A stretch of 13,268 nucleotides of DNA from Gemmataceae bacterium (GTDB lineage: Bacteria > Planctomycetota > Planctomycetia > Gemmatales > Gemmataceae), in contig JADLBT010000094.1 in NCBI GenBank assembly GCA_020847555.1, forward strand, positions 1 through 13,268. Direction: 5' to 3'. Under the pieces are notes generated by a model, which ran no database searches, had not been told where the DNA came from, and was given only the letters and a program-made list of their open reading frames with translations. Shown here one piece after another: positions 1-7,000 of this stretch; within the stretch, counting starts at the first letter, position 1; every line of letters starts with the position of its first letter. The translations under genes and the position numbers were made by a program.

Positions 1-200
1 GGCAGATGGAACAGGCCCGCATCCGGACCAGCACGCGCGACCCGCTGCTGCGGCTGCTGTACGTGGGGGTGGCGTTGATCCTGCGCAACGTGTGGGCGTG
101 GCTGCACTGGCAAGCCCTGTCCCAGCCGCGCCGAGGCGGCCGGAGGATCGACCTGGGACAGCTGACCTTCCGCGGCATGCTGCTGTGGCTGCAGCACTAG
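1..200 (+). CDS. Transposase, C-terminal fragment (5' end outside the window)
   Basis: The reading frame is open from the window edge to a TAG at 198-200. The codon before the first ATG (CAG, Gln) continues the frame upstream, so this is the tail of a longer protein and not a 64-residue gene. The tail is rich in Arg, Leu and Trp (QARIRTSTRD, LLRLLYVGVALILRNVWAW, GMLLWLQH). The pattern 'R.RTSTRDP.LRLLYVG.AL.LRN.W.WLHW' resembles the C-terminus of DDE transposases of the broad IS4-like type, where a catalytic-domain helix is followed by a hydrophobic helix. The exact IS family is my inference from memory of similar tails. The catalytic residues lie upstream and cannot be seen, so whether the element is intact is unknown. 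No terminal inverted repeat could be recognised in the 100 bp after the stop. Confidence 0.6.
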   Translation, partial: QMEQARIRTSTRDPLLRLLYVGVALILRNVWAWLHWQALSQPRRGGRRIDLGQLTFRGMLLWLQH

Positions 201-306
201 GCGGAGGAGTGGCTCGGCCTGCATGAGGAACTCCAGGCACAACACTCGGTCTGGGGCCAACTTATGCCACTCAACATCGGACCTCGGAACCGGAATCTAC
301 TGAGCT
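201..306. other. Non-coding spacer between transposase end and secreted-protein gene
   Basis: This is a short spacer between two convergent reading frames. It should contain the right end of the upstream IS, but the matching left end is outside the window, so no inverted repeat can be assigned. I see no strong hairpin with a T-run and no ORF. Confidence 0.4.
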
Positions 307-729
307 TTACTCCGCCTGCCGATCCTTCTCTTTGGAAGTGCCCGGTCGTAAGGGCACGACCAGCGCACCGGACTGCTCTACCATGTCGCGGGGTGAACCT
401 CCGGCCCGAGCGGTGAACTGGAACTTGAACCAGCTTCGCGCGACCGATCCCTCCTCATACCCTCCCGCCTTGATAGCGTACCAATCGTCTCGGGCGACCA
501 CCTCAAGGAAGGCAAAGCCTTCCGCATCAGTCGTGAGCTTGCCCGCAGGGAACCAGAACTTGCCCGGCGGGAGCAGAATGCGGGGCTGCCACTGGCTGGC
601 CCAGCGCTCGATCGTGGCCCCGGCGATCGGTGCTCCGGAACTGGCGTCCACAACGCGGAATCGTAGCCCCTTGGCCTGAGTCGCACCAGCCAGCAGCAGG
701 AGAAGACTGAAGACGAGAACCGATCTCAT
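307..729 (-). CDS. Small secreted protein with carboxypeptidase-regulatory-like (Ig-like beta) domain
   Basis: This is a 140-residue protein of unknown specific function. The ATG at 729-727 is chosen because a GGAGGG Shine-Dalgarno lies 6 nt upstream and a signal peptide starts there: MRSV, then VLVFSLLLLLAGA, then TQA-KG as a likely signal peptidase I site near residue 20. The mature part has the hallmarks of the carboxypeptidase regulatory-like or Cna-B-like beta-sandwich: RFRVVDASSGAPIAGATIE, then TTDAEGFAFLEV, then AIKAGGYEEG. Such domains are common in exported planctomycete and Bacteroidetes proteins. The longer frame that runs upstream to 1020 is an accident: it joins this gene to an IS remnant, and that junction has no start signal fitting this protein. 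The gene stands alone between IS fragments. The fold call is moderately firm and the biological role unknown. Confidence 0.72.
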   Translation of the reverse strand: MRSVLVFSLLLLLAGATQAKGLRFRVVDASSGAPIAGATIERWASQWQPRILLPPGKFWFPAGKLTTDAEGFAFLEVVARDDWYAIKAGGYEEGSVARSWFKFQFTARAGGSPRDMVEQSGALVVPLRPGTSKEKDRQAE

Positions 730-757
730 GCCGAACCCTCCGACTTGTGAAGGCCGG

Positions 758-786
758 CACGGTACACAAGATGCTGCGAATGTCAA
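758..786 (-). promoter_or_regulatory. Candidate sigma-70 promoter for the small secreted protein
   Basis: On the minus strand a consensus -35 TTGACA (786-781) is followed 16 nt later by TACCGT (764-759), a weak -10 match. This lies about 30 nt upstream of the start codon at 729, just downstream of the breakpoint with the IS remnant near 805. The perfect -35 is notable in DNA this GC-rich, but the poor -10 keeps confidence low. Confidence 0.35.
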
Positions 787-804
787 GGCGATCCTCCGGC
801 CGAA

Positions 805-1332
805 CACGCCGCTCAGGTCCAGCAGTTCGAGGAGAGCCGGGATGGCTGTGATTTCGTTGGACTTCGCGTCCACCGCCACCGGCCCCAGGGACAGGTGCTG
901 CGCCGTGGCCCAGGCGCTCACCAGATGCAGCGGCCCCAGTTTGGCCGAGCCGGAGCCGCGCAGCGTCTTGCCGTCGATGGCCATGTGCTGGATGCGCAAA
1001 GCGGCGGTGAGCGCCTCCACTCACTCCCGGAAGCAGGCCTGGAACGCCTGGGGCTTGAGGCGGTTGCAGACTCGCGCAAACGTGTCGTGCGATGGAATGC
1101 CGTTGGGCAACTCCACGAAGCGGCGCAGCCCGTCCCGGCGTTTGCGGCCAAAGGTCTCGATCTGTTGCCAGTTCTGCGCCCCGGCGATGACTGCACCCAG
1201 CGCGATGACAGTAAGGTTCTGCAACAGGTGTAACCGCCGTTGAACGCGGCGTGGGTCCTTGAATTGGGCAAAGTACTGGGGAATGGATAGATCAGGGCGG
1301 CGTTCTGGAGTGGACGGGGAAAGAGGGGCCAT
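805..1332 (-). pseudogene. ISAs1-family transposase remnant (nonsense mutation plus 3' truncation)
   Basis: The N-terminal half of an ISAs1-type DDE transposase is readable. Starting at ATG 1332 (GGAG Shine-Dalgarno 7 nt upstream) it runs through IPQYFAQFKDPRR, IALGAVIAGAQNW, and the family signature LPNGIPSHDTFARV. Codon 104 is TGA (1023-1021), where relatives usually carry Trp (FLRWV-like context), so TGG to TGA is the simplest explanation. The frame continues after the stop as VEALTAAL, then AIDGKTLRGSGSA (with the first catalytic Asp, about residue 120), then AKSNEITAIPALLELLDLSG. Similarity ends near 805, just before the segment where the second catalytic Asp (TIDAMG) is expected. The second and third catalytic residues are therefore gone and the element is dead. 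Only one IS end can remain, upstream of 1332, and I could not define it. Confidence 0.85.
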
Positions 1333-1441
1333 CGTTCTTCTCCATGAACCGAGATGTTCCGGGAGAATCATACGACCCCACCCTTGACCCAATCAACCGG
1401 CTGCGAAGAATGTAGGCGGTCTGTGGAGCGCAGGCCCTGGG

Positions 1442-1461
1442 TCCGGAACTGAACTTCCGGA
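1442..1461. repeat. Short perfect dyad TCCGGAA-N6-TTCCGGA
   Basis: This is a seven-base perfect inverted repeat with a 6-nt centre, about 290 bp upstream of the double methyltransferase start. Part of it recurs inverted at 1505-1514. It could bind a dimeric regulator, but its distance from the likely promoter (1665-1693) and the high GC background make chance or IS debris equally possible. Confidence 0.3.
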
Positions 1462-1664
1462 ACTTGAAGAGCCGAGCGCTCGCGTCTGGTCGCGACCCTG
1501 TTCACGGAAGTTCATCGGCATGCCCGCCCGGCCCTCAAGCGCGCGCTCCATTCCTCCGATAAATCAAGCAATGCGAAGTCGTGGCTCGCCCCGCGCGCCC
1601 GGTGTCGGAACGAGGGTGTTACGCTAACCTGCCCAGCTTGCCCGGCCTCCCCCCTTACTTCGCG

Positions 1665-1693
1665 TTGTGAAAAACCGTCCCCGATGCTAAAGT
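1665..1693 (+). promoter_or_regulatory. Candidate extended -10 promoter for the methyltransferase/glycosyltransferase block
   Basis: TTGTGA (1665-1670) is followed after 17 nt by TAAAGT (1688-1693), which is preceded by TGC, giving an extended -10 (TGnTAAAGT). Each hexamer matches the sigma-70 consensus at four of six positions and the spacing is optimal. Transcription would start near 1700, about 50 nt before the ATG at 1753, and could cover both large plus-strand genes. Confidence 0.45.
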
Positions 1694-1752
1694 GCCGCCG
1701 CGCTGGATTGCGCAGCGAAGTTGCCCCGGCCGCGGAAACAAGGAGGTATCCC

Positions 1753-3903
1753 ATGTCGGCAGTGGAACGCGCCCGCGCCACGGGCGGCCCGGCCGTGATC
1801 GATGCCCTCGCCCACGACGGGCGCGACCCGCTGATCGAGTCCTACGAGCAAGGCTTCCGGGCCGAGGCCGGCGAACCGCTCGCTGCCCGCCTCGGCCGCG
1901 CCCCTCTCGTCGTACAGGCCGCGTACCGCCGCCGCGCCCATCTCCTCGGCACACTGCCGCTGGGCGACCTTACCGGCAAGGTGTGTGTGGACTTCGGGGT
2001 CGGCGGGTTGGGGTTCGGCCACGGCTTCCCCGCTCTGCAGAGGTGTACCCGCGCGATCGGTATCGACTTCTCCATCGAGGCAATCAAGGCGTCGGCGGCG
2101 GTGTCTGCGGGCGGCGGTTTTCCCTACGGCCAGAACTGCACATACCTCACCTCACGCGGCGACCGCATCGACCTGCCGGACGGCAGCGCCGACGTGGTCC
2201 ACGCCTGTGACAGCGTCGAGCGAGTCGAGAACGTCGATGCGCTACTGGAGGAGTTTCACCGCATCCTGAAGCCGGGCGGGCTTCTGGTGCTCACGACCGC
2301 CCAGGCTGCGCCCGAGGCGCCCTGTACCTTCACCGTCGAGCCGGCGCCGCTGACGGCGCCGATTGCGCCGGAGCCGCGTCGCGGACTGATGGCGCGCTTC
2401 ACGGCACGCAAGGCGATCCTGCACCTGGGTCAGATGGTGCGCGCGACGCCACCGCTGCGCCGGCTCGCCCGGTTCGTCAAACGGCGGCTGGTCGGCCCCG
2501 CGCCAACCGCCGTCGCTCCGCTGCCCGGCGTCTCCGGCGATAGCCCCGACCACCTGGGGACGCTGACCTGCTCGGAGTTGCTGCGTCTGCTCGGGACGCG
2601 CTTCGAGGTGGTCCAGGCATACGGCTACGGCGGGCCGGTGGGCGAAACCGTCCCCGCGCTGACGGACGCAGCCGCCGCAGAAGCGTGGGCGGCCCAGTTC
2701 GCGGAGCAACCGGAGAAGGCACGCGGGATCGTCCTGCTCGCCCGCCGGCGCGACGATTACCGGCGCGGTGGATGCTACCGCCAGCGCCGCTTCCCGCACG
2801 ACTCGCTGCACGTCCGGTACAACGGCGGGCCGTGGGAAGTGACCGGGCTGCACCGCACGCTCACCGGCCGGCTCAGCACCGGCGGTGAGGAGGCGTGGCT
2901 GACGCTGCCGGTCGAGGGCCGCGCCGTGATGCTGCACTTCTGGTCCAACCCGTGGGGTGGGGAGGCGGTCATCGATGTCGGCGGGGTGCGCCGCACGGTG
3001 AATCTGTACAACCCCGGCGGATGCTTCAAGCGCGTCCTGATCGACGGGCTGGCGCCGGGCCGCCACGAGCTATGCATCGCCGGCAGTCGCAACCGCGACC
3101 CGCGCAGCTGCGGTAATCAGGTCATCTTCTACCAGGCGACCGCCTACCAGCGCGACGGCGCGCCGCCCGCGACCAACGAACGCCACTCCGAGGGGCGGGT
3201 CATTCCCGAGCGGACTCCGGAGGAAACGGAGCGGTTGCGGCAGAAGGTCGGCGCCCGCGAGTGGTTCCACACGATCGACCTGGGCGACGGCATCGTCACG
3301 CGCGGGTGCGACCACTCGGCGGCGAAGGTCGGCTATCTCGGCCTGCCCGAGCGGCTCGACGGCCTGAGCGTCCTCGACATCGGCGCGTACGACGGGTTCT
3401 TCTCGTTCGAGTGCGAACGTCGCGGGGCGAAGCGGGTCGTGGCCGCTGACCATTTCTGCTGGACGTATGGCGGGATGGCGACGAAGGAGGGGTTCGACAC
3501 CGCGAAGGCGGCCCTCGGGTCGAAGGTCGAGGAGGTGCTCATCCCGGTCGAGGAGATCGGCCCGGAGCGCGTCGGCACGCACGATCTGGTGTTATTCCTG
3601 GGCGTGCTTTATCACGCGCCGGACATGATCCGCTACCTGCGCATGGTCCGCTCGGTGTGCCGCGGGCAGGTGATTCTCGAAACGGAGGTCGATGCCCTCG
3701 ACTACCCGAAGCCGGCGGCGGTGTTCTACCCGGGCGAGTCGCTGAACAACGACGCGAGCAACTTCTGGGGGCCGAACCTGGCGTGCGTCGAGGCGATGCT
3801 GCGCGAGGTCGGGTTCCGGAAGGTCGAGCGGGTGTGCGTCTTCAACATGGTCCGGCGCGGCAACCGGCCGTTCCACCGCGTCGTGTATCACGCCTTCGTG
3901 TAA
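1753..3903 (+). CDS. Double SAM-methyltransferase with internal beta-sandwich-like domain
   Basis: This is a 716-residue protein. The ATG at 1753 is preferred over an in-frame ATG at 1684 because AAGGAGGT lies just upstream of it. Domain 1 (about 60-185) is a class I methyltransferase of the Methyltransf_11 kind: motif I near residue 77 (VCVDFGVGGLGFG), acidic IGIDFS, then LPDGSADVVHACDSVE and HRILKPGGLLVLTT. A linker includes HLGTLTCSELLRLLG (about 267). The middle (about 349-470) is beta-rich, with FWSNPWGGEAVIDVGGV and LYNPGGCFKRVLIDGL, and resembles a carbohydrate-binding-like sandwich. Domain 2 (about 500-716) resembles the CmoB/DUF1698 methyltransferase group: WFHTIDLGDGIVTRG, SVLDIGAYDGFFSFE, LGVLYHAPD, then LNNDASNFWGPN. 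The neighbouring glycosyltransferases suggest that it methylates sugars of a surface glycan. A CmoB-like tRNA role is possible by homology but unlikely given the fusion and context. It is probably cytoplasmic, with no signal peptide. Confidence 0.85.
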   Translation: MSAVERARATGGPAVIDALAHDGRDPLIESYEQGFRAEAGEPLAARLGRAPLVVQAAYRRRAHLLGTLPLGDLTGKVCVDFGVGGLGFGHGFPALQRCTRAIGIDFSIEAIKASAAVSAGGGFPYGQNCTYLTSRGDRIDLPDGSADVVHACDSVERVENVDALLEEFHRILKPGGLLVLTTAQAAPEAPCTFTVEPAPLTAPIAPEPRRGLMARFTARKAILHLGQMVRATPPLRRLARFVKRRLVGPAPTAVAPLPGVSGDSPDHLGTLTCSELLRLLGTRFEVVQAYGYGGPVGETVPALTDAAAAEAWAAQFAEQPEKARGIVLLARRRDDYRRGGCYRQRRFPHDSLHVRYNGGPWEVTGLHRTLTGRLSTGGEEAWLTLPVEGRAVMLHFWSNPWGGEAVIDVGGVRRTVNLYNPGGCFKRVLIDGLAPGRHELCIAGSRNRDPRSCGNQVIFYQATAYQRDGAPPATNERHSEGRVIPERTPEETERLRQKVGAREWFHTIDLGDGIVTRGCDHSAAKVGYLGLPERLDGLSVLDIGAYDGFFSFECERRGAKRVVAADHFCWTYGGMATKEGFDTAKAALGSKVEEVLIPVEEIGPERVGTHDLVLFLGVLYHAPDMIRYLRMVRSVCRGQVILETEVDALDYPKPAAVFYPGESLNNDASNFWGPNLACVEAMLREVGFRKVERVCVFNMVRRGNRPFHRVVYHAFV

Positions 3904-3912
3904 CGAACTCCT

Positions 3913-3987
3913 CCCCTCTCCCCTGGTGGGAGAGGGGCCGGGGGTGAGAGGGCTCTTCCTCTCCTCTCCCCTTGTGGGAGAGGGGAG
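3913..3987. repeat. Tandem CCCTCTCCC/GGGAGAGGG palindromic intergenic repeat
   Basis: Two near-identical 22-nt units (3916-3937 and 3964-3985, one mismatch, 48 bp apart) each fold into a hairpin. Unit 1 pairs CCCCTCTCCC with GGGAGAGGGG around a 5-nt loop (3913-3937). Unit 2 pairs 3959-3970 with 3976-3987, with one G-T wobble. Read on the minus strand it encodes the phrase 'LTPGPSPTRGEG', typical of a dispersed repeat seen between genes in many GC-rich genomes. It fills almost the whole 103-bp gap between the two large genes and may act as an RNA processing or attenuation site. There is no T-run, so it is not a classical terminator. Confidence 0.8.
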
Positions 3988-4006
3988 CAAGACAGGGGGG
4001 CCGGAC

Positions 4007-7000
4007 GTGGCAGAGGAGCAAGGCGCCGCCGAGCGGCGCGTCAGCGTCGTCATCAACACCTACAACCGCGGCCCGAGCCTGCGGCAGACCCTCCGCGCCC
4101 TGCGCTACCAGACGCACGGCGCCTTCGAGGTCGTCGTCGTCAACGGCCCGTCCACCGACAGCACGGCCGAGGTGCTCGCCGAGTTCGAGGACGCCCGCGT
4201 CGTCCGCTGCCCCGAGGTCCACCTCTCGAAGTCGCGCAACGTCGGCATCGACGAGGCGGCCGGGGAGGTCGTCGCGTTCATCGACGACGACGCCTTGCCG
4301 GAGCCGACGTGGCTCGCGGAACTCGTCGCCGCCTACGACACCGCGCGCGTCGGCGGCGCCGGCGGGGTGACCTACGACCACACCGGGTTCAACTACCAGT
4401 ATCGCTACTCCGTTTGCGATCGCCTCGGCAACACGCGCTTCGACGTGGAGCCGCCCTTTGATGCCTTCACCGCGCCCGGCGCCAACCCGTTCGTCTACCT
4501 CCAGGGCACGAATTGCAGCTTCCTGCGCCGGTGCCTCGTCGCGATCGGCGGGTTCGACGAGGAGATCGAGTATTACATGGACGAGGTGGACGTGTGCCGC
4601 CGGGTCATCGACCTGGGGCACGTCCTGCGCCCGCTGGCCGGCGCCGCGGTCCATCACAAGTACCTCGCCAGCCACCTGCGCAACAGCAAGAAGGTCGTCT
4701 TCGACCCGTTCCCGAACGTCAAGAACCACTGCTACCTCGCGATCCTCAACAACCGCGACCGCCTCCCGCTGGAGGAACTCGGCCGCATCCTGCGCGTCTT
4801 CGCCGACGGTGTGAAGGTGGTGGCGCGGTCGCACTTTGCCGAGGGGAAGTTCACCGCCGAGCAGCGCGACCACTTCGAGCGGCGCGTCGAGCAGGGGTAC
4901 GAGACCGGCGTCGCCAGGGGCATCGCCGGCAAGCGTCTCCACCGCGAATTCGCTCCGCCCGACCCCGAGCGCTTCCGCCTGTATCGCACCCTCCGGCCTG
5001 AGGGCGGGCAATTGAAGGTCTGCTTTGTCTCCCAGGAGTATCCGCCGGGCGACTTCGGCGGCATCGGCCGGTTCACCTGCGATCTGGCAGAAGGCTTCGC
5101 GGCGCTGGGGCACGAGGTCCACGTTGTCACGCGCTCGCCGGACGTCAACCGGGTCGATTTCGAGGAGGGCGTGTGGCTGCACCGCCTCGCCGCCCCGGAG
5201 CGCTACGTTCCCGAGCTGGACGGCAGCCCGCTCGCCGGCAACCTCGCCCATTCCGCCACGGTCTACCACGAGGTCTGCCGCATCCACGGCGGCGGGCCGA
5301 TCGACGTGATCTCCGCGCCGCTGTGGGCGTGCGAGGGTCTGCCGTGTTCGCTCGACGACCGCTTCCCGACCGTGCTGACGCTGATGACGTCGATGCACAC
5401 GGTCGCGTCGCTGCACCCGTCGTGGCAGGGGGACGCGAGCGTCAAGCAGGTGATCGCGCTGGAGCGGGCGCTCGCCACCCGCGCCCAGTACCTGCACCCG
5501 ATCAGCGGCGCCATCCTGGAGAAGGTGCGCGGCGATTACGGGGCGCAGGGGCGGGCGGAGGTGCTGCCGCTGGGCGTGCGCGACCGGCACGCCGAGTACC
5601 CGCGCCGCCGCGGCATCGACGGCAAGGTGCGCGTCCTCTTCGTCGGTCGGCTGGAGCGGCGCAAGGGCGTCGATGTCCTGCTCGAAGCCGCGGTGCGCCT
5701 CGTCCGCCAGTATCCGCAGGCCGAGTTCGTGCTCGCGGGCAAGGACACCCCGAACACCGAGACGGGCGCCACCTACCGGGCGCAGTTCGACCGCACCCAC
5801 GGCGCCGACCCGGCGGTCGCGGGGCGCGTCACCTTCACCGGCCCGGTCAGCGAGGACGAGTTGTACCGCCACTACGCGGACGCCGACATCGTCTGCCTGC
5901 CGAGCCGGTACGAATCATTCGGCCTGGTGCTGGTCGAGGGCATGGCGTTCGGCAAGCCGGTCGTCGGCTGCGCGGTCGGCGGGATGTGCGCGATCGTCGA
6001 GGAGGGCGGCAACGGCCTCCTCGCGAAACCTGACGACGTGGACGCGCTGGCCGACTGCCTCGGCCGGCTGATCGCGGACGCCGGGCTGCGCCGCCGCTTC
6101 GGCGAGCGCTCGCGGGTGCGCTTCGAGGAGGCGTTCGCCTTGCCGGTGGTCGTCGCGAACACGGTGCGCTACTACCGCCAGGTCAGCCGGTGGCATGCGG
6201 AGAGGGGGTGTCCTGCGGCCGACCCGGCGGCGGGCCTGGCCGAGGTGATCGTCGAGACAGCGGGCCTGCGACCGGAAGCGGCCGGGCGCGCCGCGGGGGC
6301 GCTGCTCGACCCGTCGCGTTACCCGGTGGATCAGCTGGCCGTGCTGCGCCGGGTGTGGCACCAGCCAGCCGAGGCGTTCCTGGCCGGCGTCTACAACCTG
6401 CTGCTGGGCCGCGACCCCGACCCGACCGGGCAGGCGCACTACCTCGCCCTGCTCCAGGGCGGCGCCGCGCGCGATCACGTGCTCCGCTGCCTCGCGGAAT
6501 CGGCGGAGGCCCGGCGCCCCGGCCGGTCGCTCGCCTGGCTCGAAGCCCTGGCCCCCGGGCGCGACCAGGCGCGCGGGCTGCGGCGGATCCTCAGGAAAGC
6601 CGCCCGCGTCCTGCTCGGCCGGGGCGGCGCGGAAGGAGGTGCGGTCGTGTCTTTCGAGAATCCCCGCGGGCGGCTCGGGCGCGTCGTGCGGATGCTGCGC
6701 GCCGCCGCGTCCCCGAAAAACGTGGTGCGCTACCTCAAACGGGCCGTCCTGCTGCCGTGGAACTTCCAGAAGCTGTTCGACGCTTTCGCGAACGTGCAGG
6801 AACAGTTCCGCCTGCAGACCGAGGCGCACGAGATGTTGCAGCGCCAGGTCAGAGAGCGCGTCGAGGCGTTCCTCCGCGAGATGGAGCGGATGGAGCAGAA
6901 GGTGGGCGAGACACTGCGCGCCGTCATCGCCGCCGGCCGCGATGATGCCCTGCTCGTCCAGCAGGAGGTGAGGCAACTGAAGTACCGTTACGCGGAGTTC

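Larger units (their letters stand above)
1333..1752. other. 420-bp non-coding region with IS flank, inverted repeats and a promoter
   Basis: No convincing gene is present. The left part probably holds the end of the ISAs1 remnant. At 1442-1461 the dyad TCCGGAA-(6 nt)-TTCCGGA occurs. The segment TGAACTTCCG (1450-1459) is repeated in inverted form as CGGAAGTTCA at 1505-1514. These could be operator-like sites or leftover mobile-element ends. The right part carries the promoter listed separately. Confidence 0.45.

Noticed and set aside
307..1020. 237-codon gene on the minus strand joining transposase and secreted protein
   Set aside because: The signal peptide and a strong ribosome binding site begin at 729. 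The upstream part is an ISAs1 remnant that happens to be in frame.
3913..3987. CRISPR-like repeats
   Set aside because: There are only two units, each a palindrome, without a series of equal spacers and without cas genes.
3926..4006. Upstream start (GTG 3926) for the multidomain glycosyltransferase
   Set aside because: These 27 codons lie in the palindromic repeat; the GTG at 4007 has its own AGGGGGG site and directly precedes the GT2 fold.
3842..5872. 676-codon open frame on the minus strand opposite the large glycosyltransferase
   Set aside because: It mirrors the codon bias of the plus-strand gene, has a low-complexity His/Arg/Asp/Val composition with no domain, and begins and ends in palindromic repeat. 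It is a GC-driven shadow.
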